DNA of 64,000 nucleotides from Stigmatella aurantiaca DW4/3-1 (GCF_000165485.1 NC_014623.1:1445501-1509500), one strand, 5' to 3'; shown: positions 44,267 through 55,462, counted from the first letter of the stretch. A program made the numbers and translations. The notes: generated by a model not told the origin, from the sequence alone.

Positions 44267-45019
44267 ATGGATGAAAAGGCGCTCACGCGGCTCCTGTCAC
44301 AGGTGAAGGGCGGCAAGGTCTCCGTGGACGAGGCCGTGGGCCAGCTCAAGGACTTGCCTTTCGCGGAGCTGGGCTACGCGACGCTGGACACGCACCGCTC
44401 GCTGCGCTTCGGCTTTCCGGAGGTGGTGCTGGGCGAGCCCAAGACGGTGGAGCAGATCTTGGGCATCGTCGGGGCGCTGGTGGAGCGCAAGCAGACGGTG
44501 CTGGTGACGCGGCTTCAGCCGGACAAGGCCGAGGCGCTGGTGGCGCGCTTTCCCAAGGGCGAGTACCACCCGGTGGCGCGCATTTTCCACCTGCGCCAGG
44601 GCAAGGCCCGCGCGGGGAAGGTGGCGGTGGTGACGGCGGGGACGGGCGACATTCCGGTGGCGGAGGAGGCGGCGCTGACGGCGGAGGCGCTGGGGGCCAC
44701 GGTGCGGCGCGTGTACGACGTGGGGGTGGCGGGCATCCACCGGCTGCTGCGGCGGCGGGAGGAGATTCAGGAGTGCCACGCGGCGGTGGTGGTGGCGGGG
44801 ATGGAAGGGGCACTGGCGAGCGCGGTAGGGGGGCTGGTGGGCATTCCGGTGGTGGCGGTGCCGACCTCGGTGGGCTACGGGGCGAACTTCCAGGGGGTGT
44901 CGGCGCTGCTGGCGATGGTGAACTCGTGCGCGTCGAACGTGGCCACGATGAACATCGACAATGGCTTTGGGGGAGGCTTCTACGCGGCGCTCATCTCGCG
45001 CACGAAGGGCCGGCGCTGA
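44267..45019 (+). CDS. larB: LarB, nicotinic acid adenine dinucleotide carboxylase/hydrolase
   Basis: 250 residues, the normal LarB length. The C-terminal half is AIR-carboxylase-like: VVTAGTGDIPVAEEAALTAE, VYDVGVAGIHRLL, AAVVVAGMEGAL and VVAVPTSVGYGA. LarB carboxylates the pyridinium ring of NaAD and cleaves its phosphoanhydride in the first step of nickel-pincer nucleotide synthesis, the cofactor of lactate racemase-like enzymes. ATG 44267 starts the conserved helical N-domain. It follows difG by 49 bases and precedes larC by 22. LarE and LarA are not in the window. Confidence 0.92.
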   Translation: MDEKALTRLLSQVKGGKVSVDEAVGQLKDLPFAELGYATLDTHRSLRFGFPEVVLGEPKTVEQILGIVGALVERKQTVLVTRLQPDKAEALVARFPKGEYHPVARIFHLRQGKARAGKVAVVTAGTGDIPVAEEAALTAEALGATVRRVYDVGVAGIHRLLRRREEIQECHAAVVVAGMEGALASAVGGLVGIPVVAVPTSVGYGANFQGVSALLAMVNSCASNVATMNIDNGFGGGFYAALISRTKGRR

Positions 45020-45041
45020 GGCGCGGGAGAGGGAACGGACG

Positions 45042-46208
45042 GTGCGGAAGATTCTCTATCTGGAGCCGGTGGGCGGCATTGCGGGGGACATGTTCCTGGC
45101 GGCGGGCGTGGACCTGGGGCTGTCGCCCGAGGCCATTGCCCAGGCGCTCAGCGGGCTGAAGGTGCCGGGCTGGAAGCTGGCGGTGAGCCGGGCGGTGCGG
45201 CACGCCATCAGCGGCACGCACCTGGACGTGGTGCTGGACGAGCGCGAGGCGCACCCCCACCGCGCGTACGCGGACATCCAGCGGCTCATCGAGGCGGCGG
45301 AGACGCTGCCGCCGCGCGCGAAGGAGCGGGCCCTGGCGGTGTTCCGCGCCATCGGCGAGGCCGAGGCGAAGGTGCACGGGGTGGCCATCGAGGAGATCCA
45401 CTTCCACGAGGTGGGCGCGGTGGACTCCATCGTGGACATCTGCGGCGCGGCGGTGGTGTTGGAACTGCTGGGCAACCCGGAGGTGTACGCGGCGCCCCCG
45501 CCGCTGGGCAGCGGCACCATCCGGGTGGCGCACGGGAGCATGCCCATCCCGGTGCCGGCCACGCTGGAGCTGCTCCGGGACGTGCCGGTGCGCTTCGAGG
45601 GGGTGGGGGAGCTGACGACGCCCACGGGCGCGGCGCTGTTGAAGGTGCTCGCCCGCATTGGCCATGCGCCAGACTTCATCGTGGAGCGCGTGGGCTACGG
45701 GGTGGGGACGAAGGACTTCAAGGACCGGCCGAACGTGCTGCGCGCGTCGCTGGGGCGGGCGGAGGCGCGGGCCGAGGGACTCTGGGAGGTGGCGGCGAAC
45801 CTGGATGACAGCACGCCGCAGCTCCTGGGGCACTTGGTGGAGCGGCTGCTGGACCATGGGGCGCTGGATGCGTGGGTGACGCCCGTGGTGATGAAGAAGG
45901 GGCGTCCGGGACACCTGCTGGGCGTGTTGGTGGAAGGCGGCAAGCGGGAGACGGTGGTGGACTTGGTGCTGCGCGAGTCCACGACGCTTGGGGTGCGCTT
46001 CCACCAGGTGGAGCGGCACGCGCTGGAGCGGGATTGGGTGGAGGTGGAGACGCCGTGGGGCCGGGTCCGCGTGAAGCGGGGACTGCGGGGCACGGAGGTG
46101 CTCAACGCGCACCCGGAGTTCGAGGACTGCCGCCAGGTGGCCGAAGCGGCGGGTGTTCCCCTCAAGCAGGTGATGGCGGCGGCGCTGGCGGCGTTGGCCC
46201 GAGGGTGA
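45042..46208 (+). CDS. larC: LarC, nickel-insertion protein for the pincer cofactor
   Basis: 388 residues in one unbroken frame; in some lactobacilli LarC is made by a programmed frameshift, not needed here. Start LYLEPVGGIAGDMFLAAGVD, a His/Asp segment HFHEVGAVDSIVDICGAA, TPTGAALLKVLA and GYGVGTKD are hallmarks. LarC is a CTP-dependent cyclometallase that inserts Ni into the pincer. A GTG at 45042 begins the conserved domain and has a purine-rich leader (GGGAGAGGGA). Its last 47 bases overlap the convergent oxidoreductase gene. Confidence 0.92.
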   Translation: MRKILYLEPVGGIAGDMFLAAGVDLGLSPEAIAQALSGLKVPGWKLAVSRAVRHAISGTHLDVVLDEREAHPHRAYADIQRLIEAAETLPPRAKERALAVFRAIGEAEAKVHGVAIEEIHFHEVGAVDSIVDICGAAVVLELLGNPEVYAAPPPLGSGTIRVAHGSMPIPVPATLELLRDVPVRFEGVGELTTPTGAALLKVLARIGHAPDFIVERVGYGVGTKDFKDRPNVLRASLGRAEARAEGLWEVAANLDDSTPQLLGHLVERLLDHGALDAWVTPVVMKKGRPGHLLGVLVEGGKRETVVDLVLRESTTLGVRFHQVERHALERDWVEVETPWGRVRVKRGLRGTEVLNAHPEFEDCRQVAEAAGVPLKQVMAAALAALARG

Positions 46209-47187
46209 TGCGGCGCCCCTGCTGCTCGGACTCCACGGCGGCGGCGAGGAGGCGTTGAACGGTGGCCCCGTCCTCGACGGTGGCGAGCCCCGCGAGGGGC
46301 CCTCCCCGAAGGACGGAGAGGAAGTGCCGGGCGGTCTCCACATGGGCCTCGGCCCAGGGCTCGCGGACGCCGGGGTGCGGTTCCAGGCCCGGGGACAGCT
46401 CGCGCCATTGGCCCTCCTGGAAGGTGCTGACGGGGGAGAGGCACCAGCCGTTTCGGGAAGGCACATACCCGGCGGAGAACCCGGCTTCCCAGCCAGAGCC
46501 CAGGAGGGACCAGCCCCCATGGATTCCCGGCTCGGCGCAGGCGGCATGGGTGAGGACGAGGATGGCGCCCGAGGACAGCCCCATGTGCAGCGAGGCGGTG
46601 TGGACGGGACGGCCCGAGAGCGATGCCTGCACCCAGGTGGGCGTGGCGCCGGACAGCCACAGGGCCGCATCGACCACGTGGGAGAACCCACCCCAGTCCG
46701 CGGACGCGCCCATGAAGGGGCCAGGCCCGTCCCCCTCCACGGGAACGAAGCCATTGCGGAGCGTCACAACGAGGTGGCGCGGGGCCCGGTGCGCCAGCCA
46801 GCCCTTGAGCGCGCGCAGGGTGGGAAGCATCCGGTAGGGAAAATTCACCACGCAGGGGCGGCCCATTGCGCGGGCCTTCTCCACGAGCGCCTGGGCTTCT
46901 TCGTTCGTGCGGGCCAGGGGCTTCTCGCACAGCACGGCCCGGCCCGCGTCGAGGGCCTGCTCGACATGCTCCCGGTGGGCCGCATCGGGGCTGGCCACCA
47001 CGACCGCATCCACGGCGTGGCACAGCTCACGGACATCCGTGGTGGCCAGGGGAATCTGTTCCTGGGCCGCCACTTCGCGGGTGGCGTCTGAGCGACGGCC
47101 ACACAGCGCGGCCACCTCGGCGCCCGCGGCGCGGAAGGCGCCCACGTGCATCCGTCCCCATCCCGTTCCGATGATTCCGATGCGCAT
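46162..47187 (-). CDS. Gfo/Idh/MocA-family NAD(P)-dependent oxidoreductase
   Basis: 341 residues. The Rossmann start IGIIGTGWGRMHVGAFRAAG and the family strand VLCEKPLARTNEEA (with the catalytic Lys of the EKP motif) are clear. C-terminal domain: ASADWGGFSHVVDAALWLSG, with the conserved H. Substrate, probably a sugar or inositol derivative, unknown. It ends inside the 3' end of larC on the other strand, so the overlap is convergent. The gene lies 11 bases downstream of the secreted nuclease-like gene on the same strand. Confidence 0.87.
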   Translation of the reverse strand: MRIGIIGTGWGRMHVGAFRAAGAEVAALCGRRSDATREVAAQEQIPLATTDVRELCHAVDAVVVASPDAAHREHVEQALDAGRAVLCEKPLARTNEEAQALVEKARAMGRPCVVNFPYRMLPTLRALKGWLAHRAPRHLVVTLRNGFVPVEGDGPGPFMGASADWGGFSHVVDAALWLSGATPTWVQASLSGRPVHTASLHMGLSSGAILVLTHAACAEPGIHGGWSLLGSGWEAGFSAGYVPSRNGWCLSPVSTFQEGQWRELSPGLEPHPGVREPWAEAHVETARHFLSVLRGGPLAGLATVEDGATVQRLLAAAVESEQQGRRITLGPTPPAPPPSPA

Positions 47188-47198
47188 GGGGTGAACCG

Positions 47199-48779
47199 TC
47201 AGAACGCCGGGTCGCCGAAGTCAAAGCGGCTCTGGATGGGGTAGTGGTCGGACGTCGTGTTGGCGTAGTTGGGGATGGCCGGGTAGAGCACCTGGGTGGA
47301 GTTGCCGACGTAGTCGCCGAACAGTTCGTTGCTGATGAGCTGGTGGTCGATGAAGGTGGAATAGCCCACGGTGCTGCCGACCCCGCTCACGGACAAGGGC
47401 ATCGTGAGGAACTGGTAGGAGGCGGGGGCCTCGACGAAGTTCTGGTAGGGCGATGGGAGATAGCTGCCCGAGTCCCGGTAGATGGAGATGTCCACATCGT
47501 CGTTCCAGTCGCCGAGAACGATGACCCGGACGTTGGACAGCTGTGAGTCCAGGTACTGCTTGAGGGCCGCGCCGGCGGCTTTGCGCTGGTTGTAGTCGTC
47601 GATGCCGCCGGTCTGGGCCTTCATGTGCAGGATGATGGCGAACATCTCCAAGCTGGTGTTCCCCCGGGTGACGCGCAGCCGCAATTGCAGGGGAGGCCGT
47701 CCCGCGAACTCGTAATTGAAGTGGGTCAGGATGATCTCGGCCGTGAGCACCTGCACGGTGCCAGACTTGAAGAGCACGGCCGGTTTTTGCTCGGAGGCCG
47801 TGTAGTAGCTGGCGCCGTAGATGACCCGGGAGTCGTTCGCCGCGAAGCCGTCATAGCCAGGCATGGCTTGCTTGAGCTGGGCCAGCGTTCCGGCATTCAC
47901 CACTTCCTGCAAGGCCCAGAAGTCGATCCCAGCGTCTGCCATGACGGCGCGCACGTTGCTGAGCTGGAGCGAATCGTCGGACGGGCCGTTCGTGGTGCTC
48001 CCGAACCACTCGAGGTTCCAGTTGCCGACGGAGAGGGGAAAGGGCGTGCCTGCGTCCGGGGTGCCGCTGTCCGGGGTGCCGCTGTCCGGAGTGCCGCTGT
48101 CCGGAGTGCCACTGTCCGGAGTGCCACTGTCCGGAGTGCCACTGTCCGGAGTACCGCTGTCTGGAGTACCGCTGTCTGGGGGCGGTTCGCTCACTGCCAG
48201 GGACAACTGCTCCGTTGCCTGCGCGCCATTGGCGTCCTGGACGCGCACCCTGAAGAGTCCGGGGATCGTGTCCAGGGTGACACCTGTGATGTCACCGCTC
48301 TCCGAGAGCCTCAGCCCCAGGGGCAGCGTCCCCTCGACGAGCGCCCACTTCAGCGGCGGTTGTCCGCCAGTGGCGCTCAAGGAAAACGCATATGCGGCAT
48401 GCAAGGTGGCGGCAGGAAGGTCCGTGCGGGTCACCCTGGGAGCCGGGTAGACGCGCAGCGAGTAGGTCCTCGCATCTCCCTCTCCCGTGTCGTCCTTCAC
48501 CCCCACATACAGGGTGAACGTTCCCGGTGCCGCCGCAGGACCCTTGAGCAGGCCCGTGTCCGCGTAGAACGAGAAACCTTCCGGGACCTCCTCCACGGAG
48601 TAGCGCAGCGTGCCTGTACCCCCGGTCGCGGTGAGACGGACCTCATAGGCCAGGCCCACCGTGGTGGAGGGAAGCTGGATGGTGGGCAGGAGGGGGCCAT
48701 CCCCGGATTCCTCGCGTCCTGCGCAAGCGCTCAGCACGAGGACGGTGAGGAGGGTGGCCGCCGCGCGGGCGAACAACAT
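47199..48779 (-). CDS. Secreted endonuclease/exonuclease/phosphatase-like lipoprotein with Ig-like domains
   Basis: 526 residues. Lipobox VLSAC at residues 15-19, then two putative Ig-like domains of the cadherin-like type (about 32-110 and 112-197) with repeated LPLGL and TGG patterns. A DSGTP repeat linker follows (199-245). Then an EEP-fold domain: VGNWNLEWFGS, LQEVVNAGT, ILHMKAQ, VIVLGDWNDD and a final TSDHYPIQSRF with the catalytic His. It could be an extracellular nuclease or phosphodiesterase; the substrate is unknown. The linker DNA is a 15-base tandem repeat and is likely to vary in length. Confidence 0.82.
   Translation of the reverse strand: MLFARAAATLLTVLVLSACAGREESGDGPLLPTIQLPSTTVGLAYEVRLTATGGTGTLRYSVEEVPEGFSFYADTGLLKGPAAAPGTFTLYVGVKDDTGEGDARTYSLRVYPAPRVTRTDLPAATLHAAYAFSLSATGGQPPLKWALVEGTLPLGLRLSESGDITGVTLDTIPGLFRVRVQDANGAQATEQLSLAVSEPPPDSGTPDSGTPDSGTPDSGTPDSGTPDSGTPDSGTPDSGTPDAGTPFPLSVGNWNLEWFGSTTNGPSDDSLQLSNVRAVMADAGIDFWALQEVVNAGTLAQLKQAMPGYDGFAANDSRVIYGASYYTASEQKPAVLFKSGTVQVLTAEIILTHFNYEFAGRPPLQLRLRVTRGNTSLEMFAIILHMKAQTGGIDDYNQRKAAGAALKQYLDSQLSNVRVIVLGDWNDDVDISIYRDSGSYLPSPYQNFVEAPASYQFLTMPLSVSGVGSTVGYSTFIDHQLISNELFGDYVGNSTQVLYPAIPNYANTTSDHYPIQSRFDFGDPAF
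48046..48180. repeat. 15-base tandem repeat encoding DSGTP
   Basis: About nine copies of the unit (eight DSGTP and one DAGTP) inside the linker of the nuclease-like lipoprotein. Neighbouring copies differ only by a few synonymous bases. Because the unit is a multiple of three, length change keeps the frame. Confidence 0.85.
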
Positions 48780-49010
48780 GGGTGTAGCTCCAAAGGCAGG
48801 GCCCGGACGGGGGACCCATGGCTTGCCATCTTACTGCTTTCGGGAGCAGGCGGTGCCGGGCGCGGTGACGCTCCGCATAGGAAAGCTTTGCGCTCCCGGC
48901 GGCGCTGAAGTCAGATGGCCTCAAGCGCCCGCCCGGGTTAGCTCGTTTTTGGGGGGTTGCCTCGGTTGGCGCCAACAGAACCCGCCGCTCCCGAAGGAGG
49001 CAGAAGCAAT

Positions 49011-49493
49011 ATGGCCGAGAAATGGGACAAGCAGTTCATGGCTTTCATCCGGCGCACCAGTGAGGACATCCGGCGCACCGGGGAAGATCTCAAGGTCGAA
49101 GCCGAGCGCCTCCTGGTCGAGGTGCGGGACCCTGCCCGGCAGGCCAAGCTCAAGGCGACCCTCACTGACTTCCGGGACAAGGCGGCCGCGGTGACCAAAG
49201 AGGCTGCCGAGCGGCTGGAAGGTGCGGCGCGTCACGTCGAGGACTTCGTGAGCCGGGGGCTCGAACTCGAAAAGCCGCCGGGCAACTCCGCCAAGACGGC
49301 CTCTGCCGCCTCTGCGGCCCAAGCCGCCCCGTCCGCGAAGGAGCCGCCTCCCGCCAAGGCCCCACGCAAGACGGGAAAAACCATCGGCAAGAAGCCTGCC
49401 GCCAAGAAGGCTCCTGCCGCCAAGAAGGCCTCCGCCGCCAAGAAGGCCTCCGCCAGCAAGACAGCCAAGACCCTGGGCCGCAAGGGGGTTTGA
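49011..49493 (+). CDS. Histone H1-like basic protein
   Basis: 160 residues. Residues 1-85 are a charged helical domain (SEDIRRTGEDLKVEAERLLV). Residues 90-160 are Lys/Ala/Pro-rich with AAKKA repeats (KKPAAKKAPAAKKASAAKKA), the hallmark of H1-like tails that bind DNA without sequence specificity. GGAGG about 8 bases before ATG 49011 fixes the start; the frame is open to 48957. It may condense the nucleoid or bridge DNA. Expression is likely to be independent, as the next gene, grpE, is 118 bases away. Whether the N-domain has a partner is unknown. Confidence 0.75.
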   Translation: MAEKWDKQFMAFIRRTSEDIRRTGEDLKVEAERLLVEVRDPARQAKLKATLTDFRDKAAAVTKEAAERLEGAARHVEDFVSRGLELEKPPGNSAKTASAASAAQAAPSAKEPPPAKAPRKTGKTIGKKPAAKKAPAAKKASAAKKASASKTAKTLGRKGV

Positions 49494-49611
49494 GCCCCGG
49501 TTTCTGCCTTGGCCATACATCTTCAATGAGGCGCGGTGGCCCGCTTGTCCGGGGGTCTTCCAGCCGATACGGCGAGTTGGATCGAACGGGGAGCCGTGAC
49601 ATAGTGTTCGG

Positions 49612-50487
49612 GTGTCTGGTTCCAACGAGAAGGGCAACTTCAGCGCGGATATCGCGCAGGAAGTGATCAACGCGGCGCTGCAGAGCGTTCAGCGCCGCTC
49701 CACGCAGTCCCACGCAGAAGAAGGCGTCTCCCTGGATGTGGAGGCCGCCGCGCCACCGGATGAACTTCCAGTGGAAGCCCCCAGCGAGGGGGCCTCCGCC
49801 GAGGTGGCCGAGCTGACCGCGGCGCTCGCCGAGGCGCGCAAGGAGGCCGAGAACCTCCGCGCGCAGCTCGACTTCAGCCAGGGCGAGAGCCGCAAGCTGA
49901 TGGAGCGCCTGAAGGCGGACCACGAACGCTCGCTGCGCGCCGCGGCCGACCTGGAGAACTACAAGAAGCGCGCCCAGAAGGAGAAGGAGGAGGTCCAGAA
50001 GTTCGGCTCCGAGAAGCTCCTCAAAGACATCCTGCCGGTCATGGACAACCTGGATCGCGCGATGGACGCGGCGGCCAAGTCTCCAGACTTCACCAGCTTC
50101 CAGAAGGGCGTGGCGATGACGCGCAAGTCCTTCGAGGACACGCTGAGCCGCCACGGGGTGAAGGCCTTCAGCGCCCAGGGGCAGGCGTTTGATCCGCGCC
50201 TCCACGAGGCCATGTCCCAGGCGGAGACCGCCGATGTCCCTGCGGGGCACGTCGCCTACGAGGTTCTCCGGGGGTATCACCTCAACGAGCGGTTGATCCG
50301 CCCCGCCATGGTGGTCGTCGCGCGCGCGCCGGCCCCGCCGCCCGAGCCGGTGGCCGCGGCCCCTGAAGCCCCTGCTGCGACGACTGCCACGACCGATACC
50401 GAAGCCGGTGCCGCTGCCGCGCCGGAGGCGGGCGACGCGCCCGCCGTTCCTGCCGAAACCGGGCATTCCGCCGGGGGGAGCCAGTAA
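49612..50487 (+). CDS. grpE: GrpE nucleotide exchange factor
   Basis: 291 residues, longer than the usual 190. The GrpE core lies in the middle (about 62-235): a coiled-coil helix ([19 protein letters not shown]), then [32 protein letters not shown] and [11 protein letters not shown], all diagnostic. The N-terminal 60 residues and the C-terminal Ala/Pro/Thr tail are low complexity. It releases ADP from DnaK. The GTG at 49612 is preferred as the first codon of the frame. dnaK starts 6 bases downstream. I see no CIRCE element in the 118 bases upstream. Confidence 0.93.
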   Translation: MSGSNEKGNFSADIAQEVINAALQSVQRRSTQSHAEEGVSLDVEAAAPPDELPVEAPSEGASAEVAELTAALAEARKEAENLRAQLDFSQGESRKLMERLKADHERSLRAAADLENYKKRAQKEKEEVQKFGSEKLLKDILPVMDNLDRAMDAAAKSPDFTSFQKGVAMTRKSFEDTLSRHGVKAFSAQGQAFDPRLHEAMSQAETADVPAGHVAYEVLRGYHLNERLIRPAMVVVARAPAPPPEPVAAAPEAPAATTATTDTEAGAAAAPEAGDAPAVPAETGHSAGGSQ

Positions 50488-50493
50488 GACGCC

Positions 50494-52326
<1,833 letters not shown>

Positions 52327-52341
52327 AGTCTCGCCTCCTCT

Positions 52342-52359
52342 CCCCGGGGCATCCCGGGG
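52342..52359 (+). terminator. Short GC hairpin after dnaK
   Basis: CCCCGGG and CCCGGGG flank GCAT, a 7-pair stem in the 52-base gap between dnaK and the next kinase gene. No U-tract follows. It could reduce read-through or mask the ribosome site of the kinase gene. Confidence 0.35.
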
Positions 52360-52378
52360 GGAGCTCTCCGGGGGGTTT

Positions 52379-53878
52379 ATGAAGGCCGTGAGCTTCCCAT
52401 CGCTCGAAGCCGAGGTCTCTTTCCTGCGAGGATTGACGGCCGTCCACCGCATGGCGGACGACATCCTCGAGGACTGCTTCGAGCGAGGGCTGGATCTCGA
52501 CACCGCCTTGGACGTGTTCCTCACCCAGTGCGCCCGGATGGTGCACGCGGTGGCGGGCTTCGTGCTGGTGCGGGGCACGCGGGGCCCGGTGCTGACCCGG
52601 GTGCTGGGCACGCAGGGCGCGGACGTCTTCGAGGTGGCGAAGGAGACGGGCCCGCTCCGGCAGCCGGAAGGGCGGATGCTCTTCTGCACGCAGCTGACGC
52701 TCGGCAAGCTGAACCTGGGCGCGATGGGGCTCGTGGTGGAGGGGCGCTTCGAGGATGGTGGCCAGCTGGTGATGGGGCTGGTGGAAGCCATTGGGGAGCA
52801 GCTCGACTCGGCCATGCTGGGCTTCCTGGCGCTGATGGATGGGGAGAGTGTGCTGGAGCGCCTGGACTCCCTGGCGGTGGACGATGACGCCACGCCGGTG
52901 CCGCAGGGCCGCATCGGCCGCTACGAGGTGGTGACGCCGCTGGGCACGGGCGGCATGGCGCAGGTGCTGGTGGCCCGCGCCCGGGGGCCCGAGGGGCTGG
53001 GGCGCCTGGTGGCCCTCAAGCGCATCCTCCCGCACTTGTCCGCGGATCCCTCCATCGTGGGGCAGTTCCTGGATGAGGCCCGCATCGGCCTGCGCTTGGC
53101 ACACCCCAACCTCGTCACCGTCTATGACATCGGCGAGGCGCAGGGGGCGTACTACATCGCGATGGAGCTGGTGCGCGGGATTGACCTGGACCGGCTGCTC
53201 CGGGCCGTGGAGGCCCCCTTGCCGCCGGCCGTGGCCGTGGCCGTGGTGGTGCAAGGGCTTCGCGGGCTGTACGCGGCGCACACCCTCCGGGGCGAGGACG
53301 GGGTGCCATTGAGCCTGGTGCACAGGGACCTGTCGCCCCACAACTTGATGGTGGGCTTCGACGGGCGCGTGAAGGTGCTCGACTTCGGCGTGGCCAAGGC
53401 CCGCTCCCAGCGCACGGTGACGTTGCCGGGCATCGTCAAGGGCAAGCCGCTTTACATGTCCCCGGAGCAGGCACGCGGCGCGCGGCTGGACGCGCGCAGT
53501 GACTTGTTCGCCATGGGCCTCATCCTCTACCAGGCCCTCACGGGCGAGCGCGCCTTCGACCGGGGCGAGGAGCTGGCCAGCATGTACGCCATCTGCGACG
53601 AAGCGCTGGCGCGGCCGGAAATCATCCCCCTGCCCCTCTGGGAAGTGATGGCGGTGGCGTTGGCCAAGCGCCCGGAGAAGCGCTTTCGTTCGGCTCAGGA
53701 GATGGCGGACCGGCTGGCCTCGGTGGTGGCTCCCATGCACGAGGAGGCGCTGTCCCGGCTCGTCTCGGGCCGCTTTCCGGACCGGGTGCGTGAGCTGGAC
53801 CGGCTGGACCGCCCCTCCGCGGGCCAGACCCGGCCCGCGCGGACGCGCGCGCTCGCGACGGTGAAGACCCCGCGTTGA
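52379..53878 (+). CDS. Ser/Thr protein kinase with an N-terminal GAF-like domain
   Basis: 499 residues. Residues 10-170 resemble a GAF-like sensory domain (DTALDVFLTQCARMVHAV, then LVMGLVEAIGEQLDSAMLGF). The kinase domain begins at GRIGRYEVVTPLGTGGMAQV (about 182), with catalytic Lys in VALKRI, HRDLSPHN with catalytic Asp, DFGVAK and SPEQARG. No transmembrane segment, so it is cytoplasmic, unlike the kinase at 14.0 kb. ATG 52379 is chosen; it follows GGGGGG rather than a standard site. The first upstream gene is dnaK, so heat or stress co-expression is possible. Confidence 0.88.
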   Translation: MKAVSFPSLEAEVSFLRGLTAVHRMADDILEDCFERGLDLDTALDVFLTQCARMVHAVAGFVLVRGTRGPVLTRVLGTQGADVFEVAKETGPLRQPEGRMLFCTQLTLGKLNLGAMGLVVEGRFEDGGQLVMGLVEAIGEQLDSAMLGFLALMDGESVLERLDSLAVDDDATPVPQGRIGRYEVVTPLGTGGMAQVLVARARGPEGLGRLVALKRILPHLSADPSIVGQFLDEARIGLRLAHPNLVTVYDIGEAQGAYYIAMELVRGIDLDRLLRAVEAPLPPAVAVAVVVQGLRGLYAAHTLRGEDGVPLSLVHRDLSPHNLMVGFDGRVKVLDFGVAKARSQRTVTLPGIVKGKPLYMSPEQARGARLDARSDLFAMGLILYQALTGERAFDRGEELASMYAICDEALARPEIIPLPLWEVMAVALAKRPEKRFRSAQEMADRLASVVAPMHEEALSRLVSGRFPDRVRELDRLDRPSAGQTRPARTRALATVKTPR

Positions 53879-54059
53879 ACCTTTCCGGAAAACACGTGAA
53901 TCCCTTGCTCCTGACGCGAGGCGTCGGTGCGACGGGGTGTGGGGACATTCGTTGACCCCTGTGGAACAGGCGCTCACGATGGGGCGCACTCCGCACCAGG
54001 CCCAGTGCGCCGCGCGCAGCTGCAACCCTTCTCCTAACCGCTGGACGGAGCATTCCTCC

Positions 54060-55439
54060 ATGAGCCCAGAACCCTTGCCGGACACCCCGGCACCCGTGAC
54101 CGCCGAGTCGGCGGCCAAGCAGTACAAGATCTGGCAGGTCATCGCCGCCTCGGCCGCGGGAACGATGATCGAGTGGTACGACTTCTACATCTTCGGCAGC
54201 TTGGCCCCCATCATCTCGGGCCTCTTCTTCCCCAAGGACAACCCCACGGCGGGTTACCTGCTGACGTTGGCCACGTTCGCCACCGGGTTCGCGGTGCGTC
54301 CCTTCGGCGCGCTCTTTTTCGGGCGCATCGGCGACTTGGTGGGACGCAAGTACGCCTTCCTGGTGACGCTGCTGCTCATGGGAGGGGCCACCACCGTCAT
54401 CGGCGTGCTGCCCACGTACACCCAGATTGGCATCGTGGCGCCCCTGCTGCTGGTGGTGATCCGGTTGCTCCAGGGGCTGGCCCTGGGCGGTGAATACGGT
54501 GGCGCGGCGGTGTACGTGGCCGAGCACTCACCCGATGAGCGGCGCGGCTTCTACACCTCGTTCATCCAGATTACCGCCACGCTGGGGCTCTTCGTCTCGC
54601 TGGCGGTCGTTCTCAGCGTGCGGCTGTTTCTGGGAGAGGAAGAGTTCAAGGCGTGGGGTTGGCGAATTCCCTTCCTGTTGTCCGCGCTGTTGGTGGGCAT
54701 GTCGCTCTACATCCGGCTGCGGCTGAAGGAATCGCCCATCTTCACGAAGCTCAAGAAGGAGGGAAAGACGTCGAGCGCTCCCATCAAGGACAGCTTCGGC
54801 AACAAGCGCAACTGGAAGGTCATCCTGCTGGCGCTGTTCGGTGCCACGGCGGGGCAGGGCGTCATCTGGTACACCGGCCAGTTCTACGCGCTGTTCTTCC
54901 TGCAGAACACGCTCAAGGTGTCCTTCGTTCACGCCAACATCATCGTCGCGGTGGCCCTGGCGCTGGCCATGCCGCTGTTCGTCTTCTTCGGGTCCCTGTC
55001 GGACCGCATCGGCCGCAAGAAGGTGATGATGGCGGGCAACCTGCTGGCGGCGCTGAGCTACTACCCCATCTACATGGGCATGAAAGCGTTCAGCGAGCCC
55101 TACAACCCCATCGCGCTCACCGGCCTTGTCTTCATCCAGGTGGTGTTCGTCACGCTCGTGTACGGCCCCATCGCGGCCTATCTGGTCGAAGCCTTCCCCG
55201 CGAAGATCCGCTACACCTCGTTGTCACTGCCCTACCACGTGGGCAACGGCGTCTTCGGTGGGTTGCTCCCCTTCATCGCCTCGGCGGTGACGGTGGCCAC
55301 CGGCAACATCTACGCCGGGTTGCTGTACCCCATCGCCGTGGCGTCCATCACCTTCGTCGTGGGCAGCCTCTACCTCAAGGAGACGAAAGACGTCCGCATC
55401 TGGGAGGAGCTGGAGGCTTCTCGCAAGCCCGAGGCGTAA
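54060..55439 (+). CDS. MFS transporter, metabolite:H+ symporter (MHS) family
   Basis: 459 residues with twelve transmembrane helices. Signatures: GTMIEWYDFYIFGSLA at the start of helix 1, GRIGDLVGRKYAF between helices 2 and 3, RLLQGLALGGEYGGA in helix 4, and LSDRIGRKKVMM in the central loop. The MHS subfamily imports small organic acids or osmolytes (for example ShiA, KgtP, ProP). The substrate is unknown; it lacks the long C-terminal coiled coil of ProP. ATG 54060 follows GGAG at about 12 bases. It is monocistronic and ends at a strong hairpin. Confidence 0.9.
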   Translation: MSPEPLPDTPAPVTAESAAKQYKIWQVIAASAAGTMIEWYDFYIFGSLAPIISGLFFPKDNPTAGYLLTLATFATGFAVRPFGALFFGRIGDLVGRKYAFLVTLLLMGGATTVIGVLPTYTQIGIVAPLLLVVIRLLQGLALGGEYGGAAVYVAEHSPDERRGFYTSFIQITATLGLFVSLAVVLSVRLFLGEEEFKAWGWRIPFLLSALLVGMSLYIRLRLKESPIFTKLKKEGKTSSAPIKDSFGNKRNWKVILLALFGATAGQGVIWYTGQFYALFFLQNTLKVSFVHANIIVAVALALAMPLFVFFGSLSDRIGRKKVMMAGNLLAALSYYPIYMGMKAFSEPYNPIALTGLVFIQVVFVTLVYGPIAAYLVEAFPAKIRYTSLSLPYHVGNGVFGGLLPFIASAVTVATGNIYAGLLYPIAVASITFVVGSLYLKETKDVRIWEELEASRKPEA

Positions 55440-55462
55440 GGACGCGAGGCCTCCACTCCCCA

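Noticed and set aside
48046-48180. Short tandem repeats resembling a CRISPR array
   Set aside because: Units are contiguous 15-mers with no spacers and they encode DSGTP in frame.
49494-49611. CIRCE or heat-shock operator before grpE
   Set aside because: No TTAGCACTC inverted repeat was found in the gap.
53895-53930. Small inverted repeat GACGC/GCGTC after the second kinase gene
   Set aside because: Five pairs with a three-base loop in GC-rich DNA is expected by chance.
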